Assembly (NCBI GenBank): GCA_021325255.1
Contig: JAJPHP010000067.1
Location: forward strand, 83,657-147,656
DNA length: 64,000 nucleotides
DNA from: Nitrososphaerota archaeon
GTDB taxonomy: Archaea > Thermoproteota > Nitrososphaeria > Nitrososphaerales > CADDZS01
Direction of reading: 5' to 3'
Part shown: piece after piece, positions 35,507 to 44,447 of the stretch
Layout of the letters: every line of letters starts with the position of its first letter
Numbering within the stretch: the stretch's first letter is position 1
The notes under the pieces: generated by a model
What the model was told of the DNA's origin: nothing
Seen by the model: only the letters and a program-made list of their open reading frames with translations
Databases searched by the model: none
Translations under genes and position numbers: made by a program

Positions 35507-35738
35507 TGGTGCGGGGGGTGGGATTTGAACCCACGAACCCCTAAGGGACAGGAGTTCTGCTCTCTTTCTGCGAATCTTGTTTACGCTGGCTATCATGCCG
35601 AAAGTTCGCAGCTTAGCTTGATCCTCAGTGTCGCAAGACATGTGCCTGCATCCATGCGTTCGTTTTTATGGGATATCTCATCAAACATTGCAAGGCTTTG
35701 CTCTCCCTGCGCCTTTGACCAGGCTGGGCGACCCCCGC
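35507..35738 (-). tRNA. tRNA-Leu gene interrupted by intron sequence, probably two introns, anticodon probably GAG
   Basis: On the reverse strand the gene opens with acceptor GCGGGGG and D-arm GCCCAGCCTGGTCAAAGGC (738 downward). It closes with a class II variable arm (TCCCTTAGGGG), T-arm GTGGGTTCAAATCCCAC, CCCCCGC, discriminator A and an encoded CCA (507-509). The anticodon stem halves CAGGG and TCCTG are separated by about 150 bases. Neither flank holds a usable anticodon loop, but CTGAGGA at 35622-35628 is a perfect Leu(GAG) loop, implying a mini-exon between two introns totalling about 144 bases. The second intron has a 7-bp stem CTGCGAA/TTCGCAG. Leu identity is good; the anticodon is an inference. 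Confidence 0.75.
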
Positions 35739-35858
35739 ATCTCTCGGATTTTTGATTTCCGCAGCTTTCTTTAAGTTTTCTTGGTAGTATCAGCCATTCA
35801 CAGCAAATTCAATAAGCAAGTACATACAGGAAACGTCAACAGTGATTTTTTTAGAAAA

Positions 35859-36353
35859 TTGAAGTCGGTTCATGAAAGCGAGCAGGGCGAAGATCAATCG
35901 GTAGAAGAAGGAAAGCTAGCTCCCGATTTTACATTGAAATCGGATGATGGCAAGGCGTACTCTCTTTCACAGTTTCGAGGGAAGAAGCAGGTCGTGCTCT
36001 ACTTTTACCCCAAGGATGACACGCCGGGTTGCACAAAGGAGGCGTGCTCTTTCAGAGATTCGCTTTCTCGACTGGATTCTTTGGGAGTCCAGGTGCTCGG
36101 CGTCAGTTTAGATGATCTGGAATCTCATTCAAAATTTAGGACAAAATACGATTTGAATTTCCCACTACTTTCTGACACAGACCAAAGCGTGTCCAGACAG
36201 TACGGCGTTTACAAAATGAAGAACGTGTACGGCAGGGATTTCATGGGCATCGAGAGGTCGACGTTCGTAATCGACAAGTCAGGAAAGGTAAAGAAAGCCT
36301 TTCGAAGAGTGAAAGTCGATGGACATGTCGACGAAGTAATCGGTAGCCTCTGA
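35859..36353 (+). CDS. bcp: Peroxiredoxin, Bcp/PrxQ type
   Basis: The product is a thiol peroxidase of the thioredoxin fold: [35 protein letters not shown] with the peroxidatic Cys in PGC and the resolving Cys five residues later (CTKEAC), and [10 protein letters not shown]. The CxxxxC pattern defines the atypical 2-Cys PrxQ group. The frame is open from a TTG at 35781, but a TTTAAG element near 35770 would put transcription start after it. The TTG at 35859 gives 164 residues, the normal length. Confidence 0.88.
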   Translation: MKSVHESEQGEDQSVEEGKLAPDFTLKSDDGKAYSLSQFRGKKQVVLYFYPKDDTPGCTKEACSFRDSLSRLDSLGVQVLGVSLDDLESHSKFRTKYDLNFPLLSDTDQSVSRQYGVYKMKNVYGRDFMGIERSTFVIDKSGKVKKAFRRVKVDGHVDEVIGSL

Positions 36354-36513
36354 TCGTGAATGAGTGAAACACGACCAGTTTGCAGATGTCTCTTGTTTTC
36401 TGACTTAAGGCAATCCACTCAAATCGTTCACAGTTGCACCGGCAACGAAGAGCTCACTACAGAAAGACCAATTCCTTTTCTACCTATCTGAATGGAGATT
36501 AGAAGTAAGAAAA

Positions 36514-36615
36514 ATGGCTTCCAAAAAAAGGGAAAAACGAAGAAAGTTGAAGGCATATAGAAGGGCGGTTCACGGGGATATCAAGAGAAAGCCTAGCAGA
36601 AGCAATAGATCTTAA
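36514..36615 (+). CDS. Candidate 33-residue very basic protein
   Basis: The ATG frame encodes 33 residues, half of them Arg or Lys (MASKKREKRRKLKAYRRAVH, then GDIKRKPSRSNRS), ending in TAA. It resembles in size and charge the tiny ribosomal or nucleic-acid-binding proteins of archaea, though it matches none I know. It sits in the gap between peroxiredoxin and tRNA-Thr. It could be chance. Confidence 0.35.
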   Translation: MASKKREKRRKLKAYRRAVHGDIKRKPSRSNRS

Positions 36616-36712
36616 GCTTCTTTCTAAAGAATAAGAGCTTCGCGCAATCTGCGTTCGTTTTTGAACCCGTGCGCTTTCTTTACGACAAATGCCGTGAGAT
36701 GAGCGAGAAACA

Positions 36713-36893
36713 AGCCCTGGACGGGATTCGAGCCCGTGACCTATTGCTTACTCTCCGGAGAAGTAGAGCGAGCGAGAGAGAAAGAAATGCGCGTTGGCAA
36801 ACGCTAAGGGTATCTCTTCCTCTTTCTTCTCTTTACTTCATCTTCTCTAGCGGGTACGAGGCAATCGCTCTGACCAGGCTGAGCTACCAGGGC
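36713..36893 (-). tRNA. tRNA-Thr (CGT) with a 106-base intron at 37/38
   Basis: The reverse strand folds fully: acceptor GCCCTGG/CCAGGGC with discriminator T, D-arm GCTCAGCCTGGTCAGAGC, anticodon stem ATTGC/GCAAT, loop CTCGTA-A and T-arm ACGGG/CCCGT. The anticodon CGT reads ACG (Thr), and the T discriminator suits archaeal tRNA-Thr. The intron covers 36749-36854, at the canonical position one base after the anticodon. CCA is not encoded, unlike the Leu gene 1 kb away. As an ANN-decoding tRNA it is a t6A substrate of the KEOPS enzymes in this window. Confidence 0.92.
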
Positions 36894-36990
36894 AAGAGAA
36901 AGTACGAAACTCCTTCCAATGAATTAGGTATTAAATAACTATCCTTTAAGGAAGAGAGTCCATCTAATTCTCGGAGCTTGAAAGTCGAAG

Positions 36991-38340
36991 ATGCCAATCG
37001 TTTCGGTTTCGGGAATTCGCGGGGTTATCGGGGAGGACCTCACTCCTGCGTTTGCCTCAGATATCGGCCGCAAGTTCGGATCTTTTCTTCGTGCTGGGCG
37101 AGTCGCAGTCGCCACCGACACAAGAACTTCGTCGCAGGTGATCAAGAATCCTCTTGTTTCCGGCCTAGTCTCCGAGGGTTGTACGGTCTTCGACCTGGGG
37201 TTCTCCTCGACTCCAAGTGTTTTCAAGGAAGTTGCGTCTCGCAAGCTCTCGGGCGGAATCGTCGTAACTGCTTCTCACAATCCACCCGACTGGAATGGGA
37301 TCAAGTTCATCGTCGGTGGTGGAAGAGGTGTCTTCGAAGAAGAGCTCGATCAGATAAAAAAATCTAGGTCAGCCGCCATGCAATTTGCTTCTGGCAGGGT
37401 GATCCGACAAAGAGCTATATACTATGAGATTCTAAGAGCTAGAGCTGGAAAAGATTCTGCCAAGTCTGTCGGCATAGCTCTAGATCTCGCGGGCGGCGTC
37501 GGGTCTCTGTTCATACCTTCGCTATTGGCATATCAAGGCTGCAAGGTCCACTCGATCCATGACTCTCCGGGTATATTTCCACGAATAATAGATCCGACAC
37601 TTGATCCGCTCGGGGCGCTCTCAAACGCTGTCACATCGCAGACATGCGATGTTGGTTTTGCGTTTGATTGCGATGCAGATCGTCTAGTGATAGTCGATGC
37701 GCAGGGTCGGAAGCTGTCGGGAGACGCCACGCTGCTGATCTGCCTCCAGTACTTTCTCGAAAACACGAGAAACAGGACGGTGGCCGTAAGCGTAGACACG
37801 AGCCTCGCTGCCGAGGACCTCCTTCGCGAATATAACGGACGAGTGGTGTACGCAAAGGTCGGAGAGGCAAACGTCGTGCGTAAAATTATTGAAAACAACT
37901 GTGGAGCAGGAGGAGAAGGCAGCTCTGGAGGATACATCGAGCCCGCGTTTGTCATGTGCAGAGACGGCGTGTACGCTTCTACGCTCATAACGAAGATGAT
38001 TCGAGCTCAGGGCTCTATCAAGGAACTAATTTCTGGTCTTGGAAAATACTTCCAGGACAGGACAAAGGTCGAGGTCAAAAACAGAGAGCTCAGCGGGAGG
38101 GTGCTTGATGCAATTTCGCAGACCGAAGGCGGAGAGGTGGACAGAACGGATGGCGTCAAGATAAGACTGTCTGATAAATCATGGGTTCTGATCCGAGCCT
38201 CCAACACTGAAAATGTCATACGCGTCTCTGCTGAAGCTAGATCAGCTGAGAGAGCCGCCCAGCTTGTTCGCGATTACTCGTCGAAGCTTGAGGAAATCTA
38301 TAGGGAGGTCGATCGCGGCTCCTCTCGGGATAAAGTTTAG
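36991..38340 (+). CDS. Alpha-D-phosphohexomutase family protein (phosphoglucosamine/phosphomannomutase-like)
   Basis: All four domains are recognisable: VSGIRGVIGEDLTP at the N-terminus, the phosphoserine loop TASHNPPDWNGIKF, the metal loop FDCDADRLVIVD and the sugar-phosphate loop RASNTENVIRV. The metal loop is usually DGDGDR and the last loop usually ends TEP; here they are DCDADR and TEN, so this copy differs from the second homologue at 39452. It isomerises hexose 1- and 6-phosphates. Start ATG at 36991. Confidence 0.83.
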   Translation: MPIVSVSGIRGVIGEDLTPAFASDIGRKFGSFLRAGRVAVATDTRTSSQVIKNPLVSGLVSEGCTVFDLGFSSTPSVFKEVASRKLSGGIVVTASHNPPDWNGIKFIVGGGRGVFEEELDQIKKSRSAAMQFASGRVIRQRAIYYEILRARAGKDSAKSVGIALDLAGGVGSLFIPSLLAYQGCKVHSIHDSPGIFPRIIDPTLDPLGALSNAVTSQTCDVGFAFDCDADRLVIVDAQGRKLSGDATLLICLQYFLENTRNRTVAVSVDTSLAAEDLLREYNGRVVYAKVGEANVVRKIIENNCGAGGEGSSGGYIEPAFVMCRDGVYASTLITKMIRAQGSIKELISGLGKYFQDRTKVEVKNRELSGRVLDAISQTEGGEVDRTDGVKIRLSDKSWVLIRASNTENVIRVSAEARSAERAAQLVRDYSSKLEEIYREVDRGSSRDKV

Positions 38341-38422
38341 GACATAAAGGAAAAGCTCATTTCTTTCGGTTCAGGCTAATGTCATTACCTTTGACGGGAA
38401 GGCGGTCGTAACGGATTAAATA

Positions 38423-39460
38423 TTGAGCTCACAAAAGCCACTAAACGAAGAAGAAATAATCAGGCTACTCTGGCGTACCTTCGGAAAATCTTCTTCTTCA
38501 AAATCGGGCAAAGACCCATTCAACGACGACGTTGCCTGGAAGGTGATTCCGGATCGGTGGAAGAAGAAGGGAATACGTGCGCAGAGCATGTTCATATCAA
38601 AATCCGACATGCTGGTTTCAAGCACCGATGTTCCGAAGGGAATGGCACCCCGACAGATTGCCTCAAAGTCGATTACAGCCTGCGTAAGCGACTTTGCCTC
38701 AAAAGGCGTGAAGCCACAGTATTGCCTCCTTTCGCTCGGGTTGCCAAAGAGCTTTGCAAAGTGGAACAAAGTCCTCGAGCTCGGCAGAGGGTTCAGAGAC
38801 GCGTGCAGATTATACGGAGTTCAGATACTAGCGGGCGACGTCAACGCTACCGAGTATGATTTGGTAATCGATTGCTCTATGTACGGGCTTGCGAATTCGA
38901 TAGTCAAGAGGAGCGGTGCAAGGCCGGGCGACTTTGTGGGGGTTAGCGGCAAATTTGGTCTTCAGAGTGCAGGCCTTCGATTACTTCAGGGTGTGGCAAA
39001 GACATCCGATCGTGGGTTTGAACGAGCAGCCAAAAACTCAGTACTTAATCCAAGGGCTAGGCTTGACCTAGGCCTGAGTATCGCCAAGCTGTTGACTAGC
39101 TCGATTGACTCATCAGACGGCCTCGCTTTATCGTTGTATCACATTGCAGAATCAAGCAACGTCAACATTGAAATTAACAAAATTCCTCTAGCCGAAGGGA
39201 TAACTTACTTTGCAGAAGAGAATGAACTCGATCCAACAGCGCTTGCGCTATTCGGAGGAGAAGAGTATGAGCTAGTATCCACCTATTCTCCGGAGACGAT
39301 TCCAAGGGAAAAGGCCGAGAAATTAGGCATTATGAAGATAGGGCGAGTTACACCGCTCACGGGACGCACGCCTAGGGTGTTCATGACGCCCATGGGCAGA
39401 CGTAAAACAGAAATTATCTCAAGAAGAGGATGGCTGCACTTTGCTTCGAGCTCATGTTGA
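38423..39460 (+). CDS. thiL: Thiamine-monophosphate kinase (ThiL)-like protein
   Basis: The product matches ThiL/PurM-fold kinases: FNDDVAWKV (metal Asp pair), ISKSDMLVSSTDVPKGM, KSITACVSDFASKGVKPQ, LAGDVNATE, SSIDSSDGLALSL and FGGEEYELV. It phosphorylates thiamine monophosphate to the diphosphate cofactor needed by, for example, the transketolase in this window. At 345 residues it is normal. The start is TTG. The stop overlaps the convergent phosphohexomutase by nine bases. Confidence 0.85.
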   Translation: MSSQKPLNEEEIIRLLWRTFGKSSSSKSGKDPFNDDVAWKVIPDRWKKKGIRAQSMFISKSDMLVSSTDVPKGMAPRQIASKSITACVSDFASKGVKPQYCLLSLGLPKSFAKWNKVLELGRGFRDACRLYGVQILAGDVNATEYDLVIDCSMYGLANSIVKRSGARPGDFVGVSGKFGLQSAGLRLLQGVAKTSDRGFERAAKNSVLNPRARLDLGLSIAKLLTSSIDSSDGLALSLYHIAESSNVNIEINKIPLAEGITYFAEENELDPTALALFGGEEYELVSTYSPETIPREKAEKLGIMKIGRVTPLTGRTPRVFMTPMGRRKTEIISRRGWLHFASSSC

Positions 39461-40837
39461 GTTTATGGCGTCCCTTACACTACCCTGAAAAGTCTCGTAC
39501 ATCCTGTTCAGCTTCTCCTCGGTGTCCGATTCGGCGTACACTCTTATCAGCGGCTCGGTCCCACTCGGCCGAAGAAGTATCCAAGACTTGGGGTCTGGCC
39601 AGATCTTGAGACCGTCCGTCCTGTCAACTCTTGCCCCGCTCTCTTGGTCGGCGCGCCGACCAAGAATTTCCATGACTGGTTTCTTCTTTTCATTCGGGCA
39701 TTCGAACTTTGCCTTTTTCTGGTGGAATGAAGGGAGCTGCGCGAGAGAAGAAGAGAACGTCTTGCGTTCGTCCGAGGATGAGAGAGCGTCCATAATAAGT
39801 GCGGTCGTCATTGCTCCGTCCCTCACCGGTATATGAGGGCCGTAAAAGAAGCCGCCGTTTTCCTCAAGACCCAAGGGAGATTCAGAGTTGATCATAGCAC
39901 GCGAGACATCGACGCTGCCAACCGTCGTCCAGTTTACGCTTGCGCTGTTTCGCTCTGCCACAATCGCAACGAGCTGCGATGTGCTTACTGTCGTAGTCAC
40001 TTGCGCTCCGCGGTGTTTTTTCTTTAGGAGAAAGTCCACCAGGAATGCACCGGTCCTGTCGCCCCAGTAAATTGACCCATTTTCATCGCAGAATAGACTC
40101 CTGTCGCCGTCGCCATCGTACGCGACCCCCAGGTCTGCGCCGTATGACCTGACAGCTTCCGAGAGATCCTTAAGAACCGCAGGCGTAGGTTCCGGCCCTC
40201 TGCCCGGAAAGTTGCCGTCCGCCTGCCCGTTTACAGTGATTACCTTGCACCCAAGCCTTTCGCACAGGTACGGGGCGGCAACCGCTTGCGCTCCATTTCC
40301 CACATCGAGTACAATAGTGAACTTCCTATTTCTGATCATCTGGGCGTTGACCTGAGACATTATGCCCTTGATGTAGTTTTCAACCACTCGGGTCTCCTTC
40401 GATTGCGCCCCGACCGACCTCCACTCCGCCTTGCGGTACCGCTTTTCGGTGTAAATGGACTCGATCTCTCCTTCGTTTTCCCTCGCGATCTCGACTCCGT
40501 CTCTCCCAACGACCTTCATACCATTGTACTGGGGAGGGTTGTGCGATGCGGTGACTATGATACCACCCGAATATCCGAGTGTCCTAACTGCGAATTGATG
40601 GGCTGGGGTTGGGGCAAGTCCCGCTTCTGCCGAATTGTTTCCTGAGGCAAGGACTCCTGAGAGAACGGTCTTTGAGATTGCCGGCGAGGAATTCCTAACA
40701 TCATGTCCTACCAGAATAGGCCCGTTTGCCTGACCGATGAATGTGCCGACGGCCTGACTCATTTCAGCGATAAATTCCAACGTATAGTCCTGACCTGGAA
40801 TGCCGCGTATTCCATTTGTTCCAAAATATTTGCCCAT
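39452..40837 (-). CDS. glmM: Phosphoglucosamine mutase / phosphomannomutase
   Basis: Compared with the paralogue at 36991 this copy has textbook motifs: FGTNGIRGIPG, TASHNPPQYNGMKV with the phospho-Ser, DGDGDRSLFCDE and RPSGTEPLIRVYAES. It probably makes glucosamine 1-phosphate or mannose 1-phosphate for surface glycans. ATG at 40837 (MGKYFGTNG) places the first motif at the usual place; the ATG 15 bases earlier is possible. Confidence 0.88.
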   Translation of the reverse strand: MGKYFGTNGIRGIPGQDYTLEFIAEMSQAVGTFIGQANGPILVGHDVRNSSPAISKTVLSGVLASGNNSAEAGLAPTPAHQFAVRTLGYSGGIIVTASHNPPQYNGMKVVGRDGVEIARENEGEIESIYTEKRYRKAEWRSVGAQSKETRVVENYIKGIMSQVNAQMIRNRKFTIVLDVGNGAQAVAAPYLCERLGCKVITVNGQADGNFPGRGPEPTPAVLKDLSEAVRSYGADLGVAYDGDGDRSLFCDENGSIYWGDRTGAFLVDFLLKKKHRGAQVTTTVSTSQLVAIVAERNSASVNWTTVGSVDVSRAMINSESPLGLEENGGFFYGPHIPVRDGAMTTALIMDALSSSDERKTFSSSLAQLPSFHQKKAKFECPNEKKKPVMEILGRRADQESGARVDRTDGLKIWPDPKSWILLRPSGTEPLIRVYAESDTEEKLNRMYETFQGSVRDAINST

Positions 40838-41071
40838 TTCTTCTTCTCGCAATCTCCTCTTCGTTGCGCACTTGTTGTTGCTGCTCAGGGTTTCAGAGTA
40901 CTTCCAAAGAATTTCACAAAGGTCAAAGGTCGCCTGTCACGCAACAAGAAAGTGTCCCCACGCATCTGAGAGATTGTGGGCGGATGTTCATATAAAGTCC
41001 GTGGAGCCAGCGGCCTGCTTTTTCCTTTCAGCCCAAAAACCATCTCTTGGAACAAGGATTCTTTCTATAGA

Positions 41072-41272
41072 CTAGCCCCAGAACCAGCCCTTGTCTTCGC
41101 ATGAAAGTTCTGCTCCGCAAACCATGCAGCGCAGATGGCATGTTTGGATAAAGGTCATTTCGTTGTTGCAGACAGGGCAGCTTACGATTTTGAATTCACC
41201 GCTCTGTGCCGTACGTTGATTTTGATCGTTTTTGGAATGCTGAGGTTGTTGCTGCTTTTGCGGTATTTCCAT
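41072..41272 (-). CDS. Small zinc-ribbon protein
   Basis: From ATG 41272 the 66-residue product has a Gln-rich N-terminus and one ribbon, SCPVCNNEMTFIQTCHLRCMVCGAEL. The CxxC pairs are 17-18 residues apart, and the end is Trp/Gly-rich (GWFWG). The open frame extends upstream to 41419 without resemblance to anything. Function is unknown; one of several such micro-proteins in the window. Confidence 0.55.
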   Translation of the reverse strand: MEIPQKQQQPQHSKNDQNQRTAQSGEFKIVSCPVCNNEMTFIQTCHLRCMVCGAELSCEDKGWFWG

Positions 41273-41452
41273 GCCTAAAATTGAGACCTGCCTACCCAAC
41301 GGCGAGCCGGGTTCTTTCCAATTGCAGTTAGCAGTTTTCTGTACGGTGCTATATTTCTGTTTGTTTTCTCTCCTCTCATGAGTCCCCAAACCCAATTCTC
41401 TCCTTAATGTGAGCATCAAAGTTATGAGAAGGAAAAAGGCGATCAGGTGCTC

Positions 41453-42583
41453 TCACAGATTCTCGACAACATGAGACGTGAACTCTTCAGTTGTGGCGGA
41501 ACCGCCCAGATCCGGAGTTAGTACCCTAGAATCATTCTTCTGCAGCAACTTTGACACACCCTTTGAGATTGATCTCGCCACCGTGAGGAGACGTTCGTCT
41601 CCGTACTTCGAGTGTAGCCACTCCAGCAGCATCGAGGTGGATAGAATTTCAGCTGTGGGATTTGCAATCCTTCTTCCTGCAATGTCAGGGGCGCTGCCGT
41701 GAACCGCCTGCGCCATGGCGTGACGATCTCCTGCGTTGAGAGAGGGGGCGAGTCCCAGACCTCCGACCAGGCCTGCTGCTTCATCCGAAAGTATGTCGCC
41801 GAACATGTTGGTCGTTAATAGCACATCGAAACTCTCTGGCGAAGTGACCAGCTGCAGTGCGGCCGAGTCTACTAGTTTGTCTTCAAGTTTCACGTTCGGA
41901 TATTTTGACGCGTCCTTACGAACCTCCTCGAGAAAGAGGCCGTCTCCCTCGATGAGAACGTTTGCCTTATGAACCGCAGTTACGAGATTTTTGTTGCCTC
42001 GTGATCTTGCTAATTGGAAAGCAGTTTCCGAGATTCTTCTGCAAGCATTTCTCGTAATCACCCTAAGCGAGAGGACGGTGTCGGCGTTTGGCCAGAATTC
42101 CCCGTACCCCTTGTACAAGTTCCGATCAGGGTAAAAGTCCTCTGTGTTTTCCCTCACAATCACAAGGTCGATCCCTTGCCTGCTTGATGGGAGAAGAGAC
42201 TTTACCGGGCGTATGTTCGCATATAGATCAAAGGCCTTTCTGATCCTACCTGATGCCATGGGATAATCCTTGTCGTCCTTCGGGTATGAACCAGCCTGAA
42301 GTGGACCGAGTATCCATCCGTCGCAATCTCTCATCACCTCAAGCGTCTCAGGCGGGAGTGACCTCCCGAACTTTCTGTAAGCTGAAAGACCTATGTCTAG
42401 ATCGATTGCTTCTATATCGAGCGAGTATTTCGAAGCTGCTTCCATAAGCACTCGCTTTGCGCTCGATACGACTTCCGGTCCGATGCCGTCGCCTTCGAGG
42501 ACCGCAATCCTGCACTTTTTCTTCCTAGTAGCTGTTGATGTTGATTGCCCGCCGACCATATGCCGGTCTTTCCCAGGAGTCAT
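41453..42583 (-). CDS. Homoisocitrate / 3-isopropylmalate dehydrogenase family
   Basis: This NAD-dependent beta-decarboxylating dehydrogenase shows LEGDGIGPEVV, the substrate-arginine region YANIRPVKSL, VIVRENTEDFY, the catalytic Lys in HKANVL, NMFGDILSDEAAGLVGGLG and HGSAPDIAGRRIANPTA. The ENTEDFY loop (rather than ELTGGIY of LeuB) points to homoisocitrate or isocitrate, and the position in the LysW cluster makes homoisocitrate dehydrogenase the best call. It is coupled to the small homoaconitase subunit by a four-base overlap. Confidence 0.83.
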   Translation of the reverse strand: MTPGKDRHMVGGQSTSTATRKKKCRIAVLEGDGIGPEVVSSAKRVLMEAASKYSLDIEAIDLDIGLSAYRKFGRSLPPETLEVMRDCDGWILGPLQAGSYPKDDKDYPMASGRIRKAFDLYANIRPVKSLLPSSRQGIDLVIVRENTEDFYPDRNLYKGYGEFWPNADTVLSLRVITRNACRRISETAFQLARSRGNKNLVTAVHKANVLIEGDGLFLEEVRKDASKYPNVKLEDKLVDSAALQLVTSPESFDVLLTTNMFGDILSDEAAGLVGGLGLAPSLNAGDRHAMAQAVHGSAPDIAGRRIANPTAEILSTSMLLEWLHSKYGDERLLTVARSISKGVSKLLQKNDSRVLTPDLGGSATTEEFTSHVVENL

Positions 42584-43074
42584 GCGAGTAAAAGATCGCC
42601 GTGCTTTTCGACATATGGAATCAGACCGCCTTCATTGAGAATTGCTTCCATTGTCTTCGACATCTTGGGGAACGGGATGCGAGCGTCCTTTGTTAGATCC
42701 TCAACGTACCCTTCTGAGAGGTGCAATTCTAGCTGGTCACCTTCGTCGATCTTCGTGGTGTCGCAGATGAGTGCGGGAAGGCCGATGTTGATTGCGTTCC
42801 TGTAGAATATCCTTGCAAAGGAAAGTGCCAGTACTGCCCTAACTCCGCAGGTCTTGATTACGAGTGGTGCATGCTCTCTGCTCGACCCCATTCCAAAGTT
42901 CTTGGCTGCGACGACAAAGTCGCCTGGGTTTACTCTTGAGGGAAACTCTGCCCTTGCGTCCTCTAGCGTGTGCTTTGCGAGTTCAGGCACATTGGAGCGC
43001 AGGCTAATGTACCTGCCAGGAGTGATCTCATCTGTACTTATATTATCCTTGAACTTCCATGCTCTTCCGCTCAT
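42580..43074 (-). CDS. hacB: Homoaconitase small subunit (LeuD/HacB family)
   Basis: At 164 residues this is the swivel subunit of the aconitase family: ISTDEITPGRYI, NFGMGSSREHAPLVIKTCGV and ARIFYRNAINIGLPAL. With HacA it interconverts homocitrate and homoisocitrate via cis-homoaconitate. The family also includes isopropylmalate isomerase for leucine; no other leucine gene is present here, so the lysine role is favoured. It lies 60 bases downstream of hacA and overlaps the dehydrogenase by four. Confidence 0.87.
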   Translation of the reverse strand: MSGRAWKFKDNISTDEITPGRYISLRSNVPELAKHTLEDARAEFPSRVNPGDFVVAAKNFGMGSSREHAPLVIKTCGVRAVLALSFARIFYRNAINIGLPALICDTTKIDEGDQLELHLSEGYVEDLTKDARIPFPKMSKTMEAILNEGGLIPYVEKHGDLLLA

Positions 43075-43134
43075 GATCTACTTCATTCAACCATCGTGTT
43101 CATCCGATCGTCTTCATCCTCACGTATTTCTGCG

Positions 43135-44400
43135 TCAAAGAAACTCTCTCGGATCCGAGATGTAGCCGTTTATAGCTGTGGCGGCTGCGGTTGCGGGAGA
43201 GCCCAAGTACGTCTTTGCATTTGGATTGCCCGTCCTGCCAGGAAAGTTCCTGTTGGAGCTTGAGAATATCACGTCGTTGTCTGCCGGTATTCCACCTAGT
43301 GCGCCAAAGCAGACACCGCATCCAGCCGGAGTAATCACTGCCCCCGCGTCAAGTAACTTCTCTGCAATCCCTTCCTTTATGCACCGAAGGTATACTTTAC
43401 TTGAGGAAGGGGTTACAATGAGCTTCAGCCCTTTTGCCTTCTTGTTCTTCTCGAAAATCTTTGCCACAATCCGCATGTCTTCAATGCGAGTGTTTGTGCA
43501 GCTCCCGATGAAGACTTCATTCACCTTGACGTCCTTGACCTCTGAAATCGGCTTGACGTTGTCAGGAGAGTATGGCAAAGCCACCTGGGGCTCAAGGTCT
43601 GAAGCGTCGAAGTTGGTCTCCGATTCGTAGATTGCGTCCTCATCCGCGAGGATTTCTCTCCATTTCTCCTCTCGCCCGAAATCGCTCAGATACTGCCTAG
43701 TATGAGCGTCGGATTTTATGAGACCTGTCTTTGCCCCAGCTTCCACAGCCATGTTTGTGAGGGTGAGCCTTCCGTAAACGTCAAGCTCATCAATCGCACT
43801 CCCATCAAACTCAATCGACTTGTAGGTCGCTCCGTCAGCTCCCAGGATCGAGAGCGTCTTCAGTATTACATCTTTTGCATAGACACCCTTCTTGAGGTGG
43901 CCGTTCGCTCTGACCTTGATTGTCTCGGGAACTCGAAGCCAGGTCTTTCTGAGTTTCATCGCAACAGCAATATCTGTGGCCCCCATTCCTGTCGCGAATG
44001 CGCACAGGCCGCCAGAGGTGCAGGTATGCGAATCAGTTCCAACGACGAGGTCTCCTGGCGACGTGTAATCCTCAGCCATGACCTGGTGGCAGATACCGTT
44101 TCCTGCGTCTGAAAGAGTGAGGTTGTTGCTTTGAGCATGCCTCCTCACAGTCTCTTGATCGTTTGATAGCTCCTTCGTTGGACTCGGCACCGCATGATCT
44201 ATGAAAAAAATCGTATTCTCCCTGCTTGTTCCTGCAGGATCGATTCTTAGTTTGTTCAGCTGGTTTATCAAGAGAGGCCCCGCCGCGTCGTGAGAGAAGG
44301 TGTAGTCAACCTTCACTATTACTACCTCTCCAGCCGATACTCTACCGCTGGCCGTGTGCTCTCCTATTATCTTCTCTGCGAGCGTTTTACCTCCTGACAT
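43135..44400 (-). CDS. hacA: Homoaconitase large subunit (LeuC/HacA family)
   Basis: The 421-residue iron-sulfur dehydratase has KVDYTFSHDAAGP, GTDSHTCTSGGLCAFATGMGATD, and the 4Fe-4S cysteines in GSCTNTRIEDM and GCGVCFGALGG. It pairs with the small subunit directly downstream. Archaeal LeuC/HacA enzymes can serve both leucine and lysine pathways; cluster membership argues for homocitrate here. Confidence 0.88.
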   Translation of the reverse strand: MSGGKTLAEKIIGEHTASGRVSAGEVVIVKVDYTFSHDAAGPLLINQLNKLRIDPAGTSRENTIFFIDHAVPSPTKELSNDQETVRRHAQSNNLTLSDAGNGICHQVMAEDYTSPGDLVVGTDSHTCTSGGLCAFATGMGATDIAVAMKLRKTWLRVPETIKVRANGHLKKGVYAKDVILKTLSILGADGATYKSIEFDGSAIDELDVYGRLTLTNMAVEAGAKTGLIKSDAHTRQYLSDFGREEKWREILADEDAIYESETNFDASDLEPQVALPYSPDNVKPISEVKDVKVNEVFIGSCTNTRIEDMRIVAKIFEKNKKAKGLKLIVTPSSSKVYLRCIKEGIAEKLLDAGAVITPAGCGVCFGALGGIPADNDVIFSSSNRNFPGRTGNPNAKTYLGSPATAAATAINGYISDPREFL

Positions 44401-44447
44401 CCTACCTTTCTACTAACTCCTTTACAATCAGTCTAACTCGTTACCAT

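Noticed and set aside
35260..35544. Plus-strand frame ending in GVGFEPTNP
   Set aside because: This is the well-known false frame across the T-arm of a tRNA gene (tRNA-Leu at 35507-35738).
35550..35700. Possible C/D box guide RNA inside the tRNA-Leu intron (TTGATGA ... CTGA)
   Set aside because: The box C match is imperfect, and the CTGA coincides with the likely anticodon loop, so the motif pair is probably chance.
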